A DNA stretch of 64,000 bases, taken from the NCBI RefSeq assembly GCF_000695625.1, contig NZ_JMQI01000082.1:1-64000 (forward strand), read 5' to 3'. The notes under the pieces are model-generated. The model saw nothing but the letters and a program-made list of their open reading frames with translations. It did not search any database and was not told the origin of the DNA. Numbering within the stretch: position 1 is the first letter of the stretch; the number at the start of each line of letters is the position of its first letter. A program made the translations under genes and the position numbers. Positions 50,935 to 59,392 of this stretch are shown here, piece by piece. Origin of the DNA: Amycolatopsis rifamycinica. Lineage in GTDB: Bacteria > Actinomycetota > Actinomycetes > Mycobacteriales > Pseudonocardiaceae.

Positions 50935-52653
50935 ATGGAGCAGTTCGGGCCGTACCGGATCGAAGGCCTGCTGGGCCGCGGCGGCATGGGTGAGGTGCAC
51001 CGCGCGTACGACACGGCGCACGACCGCGTCGTCGCGCTGAAGCTGTTGTCCGAACCGTTCGTCACCGACGAAGCCTTCCGCGCGCGCTTCCGCCGTGAGT
51101 CGCAGATCGTCGCGCGGCTGCGGGAACCGCACGTGATCCCGATCCACGCCTACGGCGAGATCGACGGACGGCTGTACCTCGACATGCGGCTCGTCGAGGG
51201 CCGCGACCTCAAGGATCTCCTGGAGGACGGGCCGCTCGAGCCCGTGCGGGCGGCCGGGATCGTGGCCCAGGTCGCGGGCGCGCTCGACGCCGCCCACGCG
51301 GACGGCCTGGTGCACCGCGACGTCAAGCCGTCGAACGTGCTCGTGACGAGCGCCGACTTCGTGTACCTGGTGGACTTCGGCATCGCGCGGTCGATGACGG
51401 CCGAAGGGACGTCGATCACCGGCACCGGCAACGTGATCGGCACCCTCGACTACATGGCGCCGGAACGCTTCGGCGACGCGCCGATCACCGGCCTGGTCGA
51501 CGTCTACGCGCTGGCGTGCGTGTTCTTCGAGTGCCTCACCGGGCACCGCCCGTTCCCGGCGGAGGGCGCGGCCGCGCAGATGGGCGCGCACCTGACCGCG
51601 CCACCGCCGCTGCCTTCGCGGGCGCGGCCGGGCTTGCCGGTGGCGTTGGACGCGGTGGTGGCGCGCGGCATGGCGAAGAACCCGGCGGACCGCTACCCGA
51701 CGGCGGGGGCGTTCGCCGACGCCGTCCAAGCGGCGGTCACCGCGCCGGCCCCGCCGGCCCCGCCGATGCCGACGTGGCAGAAGACGTTGCCCGGCCCGGT
51801 ACCGCAGGCCGCTCCGGCGCCGGTGACCCCGCCCCGGCCGATGCCGCTCCCGACGGCACCGCACCCGGGCCCGTTCACCGGCCCGCCGAGTGTCCCGTTC
51901 CGGGCCCCGGTCGCGCCGCCGCCGCAGCCGCCGCCGCCCGCGAAGCCGCAGCGGAACCGGTGGATCGCGTTGTGCGCCGCGCTGGCCGGAGTCGTCGTGG
52001 TGGCGCTGGTGATCACGTACGTCGTGACGCGGGACAAGACCCAGACGGCCGGGCCGGGACCGACGAACCCGCCGACCACCAGCGGAACCTCCACGCCGCC
52101 GCCGCGGACGTCACCGGCCACCCCGACCGAGCCACCGTCCACTTCGGAATCGCCGCCCCCGCACGACACGAAGCTGCACGCCGCGCTGCCGCCGGTCTAC
52201 CGCACGTGCGTCGACGCGGCGCCCCCGGCCGGAGCGGTCGCGGCGGTCGAGTGCACCGGTTCGACCGTCGGTGACGTCAAGATCGGCAACGTCTGGTTCG
52301 CGGAGCCGACCGGCGCGCGGTTCCTCCGCTTCGCCGACGCCGGGGCGATGGACGCGTTCTTCCAGAACATCGTCAAAACACAGGGCCTCACCCGCAACGA
52401 CGCGCAGGGAGCGTGCCGCCCCAACAAGTACCCCAAGATCTGGGGCACGTACTACCGGGCGGAGGCGCCCAGGCCGGTCCCGGGCGAGTACCTGACCTGC
52501 TACCTGGGCGACCCGGCGCAGCTGGTGTGGACGGAGAAGAAGAACCTGGTGGCGGGCATCCTGCTGTCCACGAAGGTCAGCACCACCGACGAACTCGACA
52601 AGCTCTACGCGTGGTGGAACTCGTTGATACTGGTGGACATGGGAAGCGCCTGA
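50935..52653 (+). CDS. Transmembrane Ser/Thr protein kinase (PknB-type) with extracellular cysteine domain
   Basis: The 572-residue protein has a Hanks kinase domain (residues 1-270): GRGGMGEV, VALKLL, HRDVKPSN, DFGIA and APE. A proline-rich linker leads to one transmembrane helix (IALCAALAGVVVVALVITYVV, about 343-363), a Thr/Pro-rich stretch and an extracellular domain of about 150 residues with four cysteines and no PASTA repeats. The outer domain may sense an envelope signal. GGGGAG precedes the ATG. It is convergent with the class A PBP gene. Confidence 0.93.
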   Translation: MEQFGPYRIEGLLGRGGMGEVHRAYDTAHDRVVALKLLSEPFVTDEAFRARFRRESQIVARLREPHVIPIHAYGEIDGRLYLDMRLVEGRDLKDLLEDGPLEPVRAAGIVAQVAGALDAAHADGLVHRDVKPSNVLVTSADFVYLVDFGIARSMTAEGTSITGTGNVIGTLDYMAPERFGDAPITGLVDVYALACVFFECLTGHRPFPAEGAAAQMGAHLTAPPPLPSRARPGLPVALDAVVARGMAKNPADRYPTAGAFADAVQAAVTAPAPPAPPMPTWQKTLPGPVPQAAPAPVTPPRPMPLPTAPHPGPFTGPPSVPFRAPVAPPPQPPPPAKPQRNRWIALCAALAGVVVVALVITYVVTRDKTQTAGPGPTNPPTTSGTSTPPPRTSPATPTEPPSTSESPPPHDTKLHAALPPVYRTCVDAAPPAGAVAAVECTGSTVGDVKIGNVWFAEPTGARFLRFADAGAMDAFFQNIVKTQGLTRNDAQGACRPNKYPKIWGTYYRAEAPRPVPGEYLTCYLGDPAQLVWTEKKNLVAGILLSTKVSTTDELDKLYAWWNSLILVDMGSA

Positions 52654-52659
52654 TCGAGA

Positions 52660-52706
52660 CGGCAAGCGGGGGCGGGAGGTGTCGCACCTCCCGCCCCCGC
52701 TTGCCG
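52660..52706. terminator. Very strong 22-base-pair hairpin between kinase and PBP genes
   Basis: The arms 52660-52681 and 52685-52706 are perfectly complementary with a TCG loop. It lies between the convergent kinase and PBP genes (7 bases from each stop) and should end both transcripts. Confidence 0.9.
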
Positions 52707-52713
52707 GCCGGAC

Positions 52714-54891
52714 CTACCGCGCGGCGCCGCCCATGTACTTCGGGTCGGGGCCCGGCAACGGCAGCACCGGCTGGCTGCCGTCCATGATGTTCTTCATCGC
52801 GCCGAACCACGTCCGGGCCGGGGCCTTGCCACCGAAGATGTTCCCGGTCGGGCACACGCGGACGTTGCCGGGGCCGGCGTCGCAGATACCGCCCTGGCCG
52901 CCGCCGAACTTGAACGTCATCGCCGCGCCCGCCAGCTGGGGCGTGCCGCCGACGAACGTCGCCGAGACGTTGCCCTGGGTCGTTCCGGTCTTGCCGATCA
53001 TCGGGCGGTTCCAGCCGACGTCGGCCGCCGCGCGGTTCGACGTGCCGCCCGGCTGGTCGTCCTTGCTCATGCCCACGGCGAGGGTGTTCGCCAGCCCCTC
53101 GGGCACGGCCTGCTCGCACGGCGCTTCCTTGACCGGCACCGGTTTCCCGTTGCGGTCGGTCACCGCGCTGATCGGCGTCGGCGGGCACCAGGTGCCGCCG
53201 GAGAGGATGGTCGCCGCGACGTTGCCCAGCTCGAGGCCGCTCAGCGGGCTGAAGCCCAGGGTGAACGCGCCGAAGCCCGGCCAGCTGCCCTTGGGGCCGT
53301 AGTACTCGGCCTGGCTGAGGCGCTTCTCGTCGGTTTTCGCCTTCGGGTCGACCGTTCCGCCGCCGACGTTGCTCGCCATCGTGTCGCGCATGCCGAGCCG
53401 CTTGGCCATGTCGATGCCCGGAGCCGTGCTGCCGAGCCGGTCTTCGAGTTCGACGAACGTGGTGTTCGGCGACGTCGCGAGCGCGGTCTGGATCGTCGCG
53501 CCCTGGGCGATGCGGCTGTAGTCGCCGGCGTTGCCGACGCAGTACCAGCGCGAACGCAGCGGCGGCCCGGTCGGCGGGCAGTTCTCACCACCACCGGAGT
53601 AGACGTGCGAGACGTAGGTGTCCGGCACCTGCACCGGCGTGAAGATCCCGGCGACACCCTTGTCCAGCGCCGCCGCGGTGGTGAAGATCTTGTACGTCGA
53701 CCCCGCGCCCCCGGTGTTGTACACGCCGGTGGGCAGCGCATACGTCGTCTGGCCCGCGTCCTGGTTCTGGCCGTAGTCGCGGTTCGAGGCCAGCGCGACC
53801 ACCTCGTGCCGGTCCTTGCCCGGCTTCACCAGCGACAACGTGTTCGCCACGTACGGCTGGGTCTTCTTGACCTGCGCCTCCGCCGAGACCTTCGCTTCGT
53901 GGTTGGCGCGCTCGTCCAGCGTGCTCTTGATCGTGTAGCCGCCGGTGTAGAGCTGGTCCTTCGTCATCCCGGCGGCCTTGAGGAGGTAGTCCTCGACGTA
54001 CTGGCAGAAGAACCCGGCCTCCGGGCCCGCGCCGATGCAGTTGGCCGGCGGCTTCTTCGGGGAGTCCGCGACCACGCCCAGCGGCTCGCCCTTGAAGCGG
54101 TCGGCGTCGGCCTTCGCCAGCTTCTTGTTGTCCACCATGCGGTCGAGCACCAGGTTGCGGCGCGCGGTGGCCTTGTCCGGGTGCTTCCACGGGTCGTTGT
54201 TGATCGGGTTGTTCACCAGGCCGGCCAGCAGCGCGGCCTGCGGCACGGTGAGCTTCTCCGGGGTCGTGTCGAAGTACGCGTGCGCCGCCGCGCCGATGCC
54301 GTAGATCTGGCGGGAGAACTCGACGATGTTGAGGTAGCCGGCCAGGATCTGCTGCTTGGTCAGCTTCGTCTCGAGCTGGATCGCGATCCGCGCTTCCTTG
54401 AGCTTGCGGGCGACCGACTGCTCCTGCGCCTTCTTCTGGCCGACCTGGTCGGTCCGGTAGACGACGTTGATCAGGTAGTTCTTCACGTACTGCTGGGTCA
54501 GCGTCGAGGCGCCCTGGGTGTCGGCGCCGGTGCTGTTGCTGACGGCCGCGCGCAGCGTGCCCTGCCAGTCGACGCCGTGGTGCTCGTAGAACCGCTTGTC
54601 CTCGACCGAGACCAGGGCCCACTTCATGGCCTCGTTGATCTGGTTCTCGTTGATCGGCAGCCGGTACTGGTCGTACAGGGTCGCGATCGGCTTGCCGGTG
54701 CTGTCGGTGACCGTCGTCACCAGCGGCGGTGGGATGTCCGCGAGGTCGGAGGAGGTCTTCTCCACCGTCTCGCTGGCCTGGTTCGACATGACGCCGGCGG
54801 CCCCCACGACCGGGAAGAGCATGCCGGCGACGAGCACCCCCGCGAGCAGACAGAGGCCGATGAGCTTGAACAAACCATCCGCTTTTCGCAC
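52714..54891 (-). CDS. Class A penicillin-binding protein (transglycosylase/transpeptidase)
   Basis: The 725-residue protein has one N-terminal transmembrane helix, a GT51 transglycosylase domain (about 60-250: SVEDKRFYEHHGVDW, GASTLTQQYVKNYL, RKLKEARIAIQLE) and a transpeptidase domain with GSTYKIFT (SxxK), a probable SxN motif and GKTGTTQ (KTG). It polymerises and cross-links peptidoglycan. The position beside a WhiB4-like gene matches ponA2, but no PASTA repeat is seen at the C-terminus. I chose the GTG at 54891; its ribosome site is weak. Confidence 0.93.
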   Translation of the reverse strand: MRKADGLFKLIGLCLLAGVLVAGMLFPVVGAAGVMSNQASETVEKTSSDLADIPPPLVTTVTDSTGKPIATLYDQYRLPINENQINEAMKWALVSVEDKRFYEHHGVDWQGTLRAAVSNSTGADTQGASTLTQQYVKNYLINVVYRTDQVGQKKAQEQSVARKLKEARIAIQLETKLTKQQILAGYLNIVEFSRQIYGIGAAAHAYFDTTPEKLTVPQAALLAGLVNNPINNDPWKHPDKATARRNLVLDRMVDNKKLAKADADRFKGEPLGVVADSPKKPPANCIGAGPEAGFFCQYVEDYLLKAAGMTKDQLYTGGYTIKSTLDERANHEAKVSAEAQVKKTQPYVANTLSLVKPGKDRHEVVALASNRDYGQNQDAGQTTYALPTGVYNTGGAGSTYKIFTTAAALDKGVAGIFTPVQVPDTYVSHVYSGGGENCPPTGPPLRSRWYCVGNAGDYSRIAQGATIQTALATSPNTTFVELEDRLGSTAPGIDMAKRLGMRDTMASNVGGGTVDPKAKTDEKRLSQAEYYGPKGSWPGFGAFTLGFSPLSGLELGNVAATILSGGTWCPPTPISAVTDRNGKPVPVKEAPCEQAVPEGLANTLAVGMSKDDQPGGTSNRAAADVGWNRPMIGKTGTTQGNVSATFVGGTPQLAGAAMTFKFGGGQGGICDAGPGNVRVCPTGNIFGGKAPARTWFGAMKNIMDGSQPVLPLPGPDPKYMGGAAR

Positions 54892-55236
54892 GAGGGCCAG
54901 GCTACCCGGAACGGATCCGGCCCCGGTGACGCCGTGTCTCCGGAGGTGTGAATTCAGTGACAAAACAGCCCCCCTTCGGTGACAACTGGTAACGGAAGGC
55001 ATTCTGGGTCTCGACGGGGGGAACCGAGGGCCCCTACAGTCCGTCAACGTCTCACGAAGACAAGCCGTCGGATGGATCAACACGGGTGGGAGCTCGCTTG
55101 GTCCGAACGGCGGCACCGGCACCGGGGAGGTGCCCGGGTAACCGACGTGAGCTGAGGGAGACACGCTCGCGGGGGCAAGGGAGCGCAGTGCCTTTCCCCG
55201 CTGGTGCGTCGATCACCAGGGTAGGGAGCTGGGGGT
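54892..55236. promoter_or_regulatory. Divergent regulatory region of the PBP and whiB4-like genes
   Basis: This 345-base gap has no supportable gene. It contains the candidate MtrA-like repeat at 54979-54993, further GTGAC motifs at 54926-54930 and 54957-54961, and a GGGAGCTGGGGG ribosome site before the WhiB start. The long distance suggests a substantial untranslated leader for one of the genes. Confidence 0.5.
54979..54993. promoter_or_regulatory. Candidate MtrA-type direct repeat
   Basis: GTGAC-AACTG-GTAAC reads on the other strand as GTTAC-N5-GTCAC, close to the direct GTTAC repeats with a five-base spacer that I recall for Streptomyces MtrA sites. MtrA controls cell-wall and developmental genes, which would suit both neighbours. 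Confidence 0.4.
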
Positions 55237-55533
55237 ATGGAAACCAACCAGTCGAGCTGGCGAATCAACGCGTCCTGCCGGGACGCCGATCCGGACGGCC
55301 TGTTCGTCCGGGGTGCGGAGCAGAACCGCGCGAAAGCGGTCTGCATGGGCTGCCCGGTCCGCACGGAATGCCTCGCCGAAGCGCTCGACGGCCGGATCAA
55401 CTTCGGCGTCTGGGGCGGCATGACCGAACGGGAGCGGCGAGCTCTGCTGCGCCGCCGCCCGGACGTGGTGAGCTGGGCCGACCTGCTCGAAGCAGCCAAG
55501 CGCGACGCGATAGAGCGCGTCAAGGTCGGCTGA
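55237..55533 (+). CDS. whiB4: WhiB-family Fe-S regulator (WhiB4/WblA type)
   Basis: The 98-residue protein has the four Fe-S cysteines (C14, C36, C39, C45 in the CMGCPVRTEC region) and the GVWGG turn at 57-61, followed by a basic tail (ERERRALLRRR) that binds DNA. It is a redox- or NO-sensitive regulator. Assignment to WhiB4/WblA rests on its place between a class A PBP and the paired ArsA-like ATPases, as with Rv3681c. A palindrome pair follows its stop. Confidence 0.9.
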   Translation: METNQSSWRINASCRDADPDGLFVRGAEQNRAKAVCMGCPVRTECLAEALDGRINFGVWGGMTERERRALLRRRPDVVSWADLLEAAKRDAIERVKVG

Positions 55534-55542
55534 CCCAAGCGT

Positions 55543-55591
55543 CACTTTCACGTGAAAGTGCCGACCTGCGGGCGGAGCTTTCACGTGAAAG
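55543..55591. repeat. Pair of CACTTTCACGTGAAAGTG palindromes
   Basis: A perfect copy at 55543-55560 is followed by a 14-base core copy at 55578-55591, with centres 33 bases apart. They separate the convergent whiB4-like and ArsA-like genes. Confidence 0.9.
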
Positions 55592-55597
55592 TGCCGG

Positions 55598-56719
55598 TCA
55601 GCCGGCGAGCTTCACGCCGATCTCGCGCAGGCCGTCGAGGTCGTGCACGTCGCCGGCCAGTGCCGGGACCTTCGCCAGGGCCACCTCCGGGTGTGCCCTG
55701 GTGAACCGGGCCAGCAGCCGCTCCTCACGGGCCGCCAGGTCGACGCGGTCGGCGTGCAGCCGCAGCACCGCCTCGGCCAGCGGGGCGTTCGTGTCGCCCT
55801 CTTGCAGCGACTCGGCCGCCGCCAGCGCTTCCGAGCCCGACAGCTTCGCGAGCACCGGGTGCGTCCGGTTCGCGATCAGCCCGGCCAGCGGCATCGACTC
55901 CGACGAGAGCCGCTCCACGAAGTAGGACGCCTCGCGCAGCGCGTCCGGCTCCGGCGCGGCCACGACCAGGAACGACGTCCCGGACGAGCGCAGCAGCTCC
56001 GCCGTCTTGCGGGCGCGCTCGCGGAAGCCGCCGAACATGCTGTCGAAGGCCTGCATGAACGCCGACGCGTCGGTCAGCAGCTGGCCGCCGATGATCGTCG
56101 ACACCGCCTTGGCGAACATCGAGAACCCGGCGTTGACCACCTTGCGCAGGCCCCAGCCGCCGGCCTTCGCCGGGGCGGTGAGCAGCCGGATCATCCGGCC
56201 GTCCAGCGCGCTCGACAGCCGCGTCGGCGCGTCCAGGAAGTCCAGCGCGGACCGGCTCGGCGGGGTGTCGACGATGATCAGGTCCCACTCGCCGGTGGCG
56301 GCGAGCTGGCCCAGCTTCTCCATCGCCATGTACTCCTGCGTGCCGGAGAACGACGTGGAAATCGTCTGGTAGAAGGGGTTCTGGAGCAGCTGCTCGGCGC
56401 GTTCCGGGCCGGCGTGCACGCGCACCATGTCGTCGAACGTGCGGCGCATGTCGAGCATCATCGCCCAGAGCTCGCCCTTGGGCTCGAACCCCTCGACCTG
56501 CACCTGCCTCGGGTGGTTGCCGAGTTCACGCAGGCCGAGCGCCTGCGCCAGCCGTCGCGCGGGGTCGATCGTCAGGACCACGGTCTGGCGGCCGCGCTCG
56601 GCCGCGCGCAGGGCCAGTGCCGCGGCCGTGGTCGTCTTGCCGACGCCGCCGGAGCCGCAGCAGACGATTACGCGGCTTTCCGGGTCGTCGAGCAGCGCGT
56701 CGATGTCGATGGTGGTCAC
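55598..56719 (-). CDS. ArsA/GET3-like anion-transporting ATPase, second of a pair
   Basis: The 373-residue protein has a deviant Walker A CGSGGVGKTTTAAAL near residue 23, a switch segment VVLTIDPARRLAQALGL and IIVDTPPSRSALDFLDAP. This matches Rv3680-type ATPases, which form a heteromer with their neighbour. The GTG at 56719 overlaps the stop of the first ATPase gene (GTGA). In mycobacteria this pair affects envelope integrity and stress resistance; the client is not clear. Confidence 0.92.
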   Translation of the reverse strand: MTTIDIDALLDDPESRVIVCCGSGGVGKTTTAAALALRAAERGRQTVVLTIDPARRLAQALGLRELGNHPRQVQVEGFEPKGELWAMMLDMRRTFDDMVRVHAGPERAEQLLQNPFYQTISTSFSGTQEYMAMEKLGQLAATGEWDLIIVDTPPSRSALDFLDAPTRLSSALDGRMIRLLTAPAKAGGWGLRKVVNAGFSMFAKAVSTIIGGQLLTDASAFMQAFDSMFGGFRERARKTAELLRSSGTSFLVVAAPEPDALREASYFVERLSSESMPLAGLIANRTHPVLAKLSGSEALAAAESLQEGDTNAPLAEAVLRLHADRVDLAAREERLLARFTRAHPEVALAKVPALAGDVHDLDGLREIGVKLAG

Positions 56720-57723
56720 AACCGCACCCCCTGGTCGGTCAGGGCTTCGGCCAGTTCGTAGAGGGCGGCGACGTCGATGCCGTCGGTCACGTCCGGCAGC
56801 TCGAGGGTCGGCAGGTCGGCTTCGGCGAGCTGCTCGCGCGCCCGCTGCTCGGCGGCGACCCGCACGGCGTGTTCGACAGTTTCTTCTACCAACGCGTCCA
56901 ACGTGTCTTGCGGCAGCTTCAGCCCGGCCGACGCGAGCCCGGTGCGGACGCGGGAGGCGTCGACGCGCCCGTCCGCGGCCGCGGTGATCGAGCGGGCGGG
57001 CAGCCGCAGCGGCCGGACCCGGTTGACCAGCACCGCGCCGGGGCGCAGGTCGGCGCCGTCCAGCTCGGCCACGGCCTCGACGGTCTCGCGCACCGGCATC
57101 TCCTCCAGCAGCGTGGCCAGGTGGACGACGGTCTCGCCGGAGTGCAGCAGCCGCACCACGCCTTCGGCCTGGCCGCGGATCGGGCCGGTCTTCGCGAGGT
57201 CGGTCAGCGCCTTGGTGACGTCGAGGAACTTGACGACCCGGCCGGTCGGCGGCGCGTCGACGACGACGGCGTCGTAGGTGTGCCGCCCGTCGGACTCGGT
57301 CCGGCCGACGCACTCCTTGATCTTCCCGGTGAGCAGGACGTCACGCAGGCCCGGCGCGAGCGTGGTCGCGAACTCGATCGCGCCCATCCGCCGCAGCGTC
57401 CGGCCGGCGAAGCCGAGGTTGTAGAACATCTCGAAGTACTCGAGCAGCGCGGCTTCGACGTCGACGTGCAGCGCGCGCAGCTCCCCGCCACCCGGGACGG
57501 CGGCGATGCGCTGCTCGGCGTAGGGCAGCGGCTCGGTGTCGAAGAGCTGGGCGATGCCCTGCCGGCCTTCGACCTCGATGAGCAGCACCCGACGGCCTTC
57601 GCGGGCGAGCGCGAGGCCGAGCGCGGCGGCGAGCGTCGTCTTGCCCGTCCCGCCCTTGCCGGTGACGAAGTGCAGCCGGGCGCGGGCAAGCTCGTCGGTC
57701 CAGCCGGCATGGGGAATGGTCAC
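56716..57723 (-). CDS. ArsA/GET3-like anion-transporting ATPase, first of a pair
   Basis: The 335-residue protein has Walker A VTGKGGTGKTTLAAALGLAL at residues 20-39, RVLLIEVEGRQGIAQLF and VVVDAPPTGRVVKFLDV. It is the Rv3679-type partner of the following ATPase and lacks the tail-anchor-binding cysteine pair of Get3. The GTG start has a weak GAAGAAG site. The two genes form an operon opposite to the WhiB gene. Confidence 0.92.
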   Translation of the reverse strand: MTIPHAGWTDELARARLHFVTGKGGTGKTTLAAALGLALAREGRRVLLIEVEGRQGIAQLFDTEPLPYAEQRIAAVPGGGELRALHVDVEAALLEYFEMFYNLGFAGRTLRRMGAIEFATTLAPGLRDVLLTGKIKECVGRTESDGRHTYDAVVVDAPPTGRVVKFLDVTKALTDLAKTGPIRGQAEGVVRLLHSGETVVHLATLLEEMPVRETVEAVAELDGADLRPGAVLVNRVRPLRLPARSITAAADGRVDASRVRTGLASAGLKLPQDTLDALVEETVEHAVRVAAEQRAREQLAEADLPTLELPDVTDGIDVAALYELAEALTDQGVRL

Positions 57724-57744
57724 TTCTTCACCCTAATTCAGCGC

Positions 57745-57993
57745 TCAACCGGCCAGCAGCATGACGCTGGCCGCAGCGGCGACGGCGGCGACGAAAGCCC
57801 AGCTCACGACGCCCGGGAGCACGGTCAGGGTGAGCACGCCCACGACCACCAGCAGGGTGAAGGTGATCACCCCGCCGAGCGCGACCTGGCCGGAGCTCCG
57901 CGTCCGGTCGCGCACCTTCGCCATCACGACGAGCACGAGCGGCAGCCCGGCCGCCGCCAGCAGCGCCGTCGCGAGCACGCGCCACGTTTCCAC
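57745..57993 (-). CDS. Small membrane protein of unknown function
   Basis: The 82-residue protein has three hydrophobic helices separated by a basic loop (AKVRDRTRSSGQ). I do not recognise a family. It lies 21 bases upstream of the ArsA-like operon on the same strand and may be co-transcribed. The start is uncertain: GTG 57993 is chosen, with GTG 58002 and ATG 58035 as alternatives. Confidence 0.65.
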   Translation of the reverse strand: METWRVLATALLAAAGLPLVLVVMAKVRDRTRSSGQVALGGVITFTLLVVVGVLTLTVLPGVVSWAFVAAVAAAASVMLLAG

Positions 57994-58107
57994 GCCGCCC
58001 ACGCTAGCGGCGGCCGAGCGTGAGATGGACCACACTTCGGCGCGTCGTCCGCGGTTTTCCGGCGGCCGTCCCCGGCGCTCTTGCCCGCTTGGCTACGCTC
58101 CCGGTTC

Positions 58108-58269
58108 ATGAGCGCCACCAAGTGGGAGTACGCCACCGTCCCTCTGCTGATCCACGCGACGAAGCAGATCCTCGACCAGTGGGGCGAGGACGGCTGGGAG
58201 CTGGTCACCGTGCTGCCGAACCCGAGCGGCGAGCAGCACGTCGCCTACCTGAAGCGTCCGAAGGGCTGA
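58108..58269 (+). CDS. DUF4177-like small protein
   Basis: The 53-residue protein (KWEYATVPLL and WGEDGWELVTVLP) has the DUF4177 pattern of short beta-rich proteins and matches the tiny gene Rv3678A in the mycobacterial block. Its function is unknown. TACGCT at 58094-58099 ends eight bases before the ATG, again without a ribosome site. The RidA-like gene follows after five bases. Confidence 0.8.
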   Translation: MSATKWEYATVPLLIHATKQILDQWGEDGWELVTVLPNPSGEQHVAYLKRPKG

Positions 58270-58274
58270 CCGGG

Positions 58275-58730
58275 GTGAGCTGGAGCGAACGGCTCAAGGA
58301 GCTCGGCATCGAGCTGCCCGGCGTCGCGGCCCCGCTGGCCGCGTACGTGCCCGCCGTGCAGAGCGGCAAGCACGTCTACACCTCCGGCCAGCTGCCCTTC
58401 GTCGACGGCGTGCTCGCCGCGACCGGCAAGGTCGGCGCGGAGATCAGCCCCGAAGAGGCGAAGGGCCACGCGCGGACGTCGGCGCTCAACGCGCTCGCGG
58501 CCGTGCACGCCCTGGTGGGCATTGACAACATCGCGCGGATCGTCAAGGTTGTCGGCTTCGTGGCTTCCGCGGAGGGCTTCACCGGTCAGCCGGCGGTCGT
58601 CAACGGCGCGTCCGAACTGCTCGGCGAGGTCTTCGGCGACGCGGGCACCCACGCCCGCTCGGCCGTCGGCGTGGCGGAGCTGCCCATCGGCTCGCCGGTG
58701 GAGGTCGAACTGATCGTGGAGGTGCAGTGA
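58275..58730 (+). CDS. RidA/YjgF-family enamine/imine deaminase
   Basis: The 151-residue protein has the RidA fold: VYTSGQLPFVDG, NALAAVHALVG and the C-terminal ARSAVGVAELPIGSPVEVE segment, where the arginine position binds the carboxylate of imine substrates. It probably hydrolyses reactive imines made by PLP enzymes. It belongs to the longer 150-residue subgroup typical of this locus. It is coupled to the next gene by TGATG. Confidence 0.9.
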   Translation: MSWSERLKELGIELPGVAAPLAAYVPAVQSGKHVYTSGQLPFVDGVLAATGKVGAEISPEEAKGHARTSALNALAAVHALVGIDNIARIVKVVGFVASAEGFTGQPAVVNGASELLGEVFGDAGTHARSAVGVAELPIGSPVEVELIVEVQ

Positions 58731-59356
58731 TGGACCCGGACATCGAGCAGTCCACCCACGAGCTGCTGATCCGGCTGGCCGGGCGGCTGCCCGACCAGCT
58801 GCTGTGGCGGTTCCGCGACTGGCTCGGCGAGGGCGCCATGGGCACCCTCGCCCGGACCCTGCCGAGGTCTTTGCTTAAGCACAGGATCGACCTCGACCAA
58901 ACGGAGTACCGGCTGCTCGTGGCCGGTCTGATCCCGCACGGCGCCGACTGGCACCAGGTCAGTTCGACGCTGGGGGTAGACGACGTCACCGAGAACCGGT
59001 ACACATTCACGTCGAGTGCGCCCGAATGGGTTAACTCGGTCGACTCCGTGTCCGTGTTGATCCACGCAACGTTGCGAGGACGCCCGGACGTGGGGGAAGT
59101 GCGGCAGAGCTGGCGACACGTCGGTGTGGTCGGGCAGGGCACCGCGAAGCGCGTCCTGCTGATCACGGCACTGGCGGGGCTGCCGAGGTTGACCGGCGAA
59201 CTGCAGCGGGTGCTGCGGGTATTGGGCGACGAAGAGCCCAGCGTCGAGGTCATCCCGCCGCGCTTCGACCTGCCGGGGTACCACCGGGCCGCGCTGGCCG
59301 ACTCAGAGCTGGTCTGCGTGGGCGCCGTGGCGGGGACCCGGCTAGTAGCCGCATAA
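58730..59356 (+). CDS. Conserved hypothetical protein, first of an unknown pair
   Basis: The 208-residue protein has no domain I recognise. It has an amphipathic N-terminal half (STHELLIRLAGRLPDQLLWRFRDWLGEGAM), a middle beta-rich part and a hydrophobic core segment VLLITALAGLPRLTGELQRVL. No signal peptide or membrane helix is seen. It is coupled to the RidA-like gene by a one-base overlap and followed by a second unknown gene, so the two probably work together. Confidence 0.75.
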   Translation: MDPDIEQSTHELLIRLAGRLPDQLLWRFRDWLGEGAMGTLARTLPRSLLKHRIDLDQTEYRLLVAGLIPHGADWHQVSSTLGVDDVTENRYTFTSSAPEWVNSVDSVSVLIHATLRGRPDVGEVRQSWRHVGVVGQGTAKRVLLITALAGLPRLTGELQRVLRVLGDEEPSVEVIPPRFDLPGYHRAALADSELVCVGAVAGTRLVAA

Positions 59357-59392
59357 CGCTCGCCCGCCAGCGAGCTGGGAGGGAGCAAGGCA

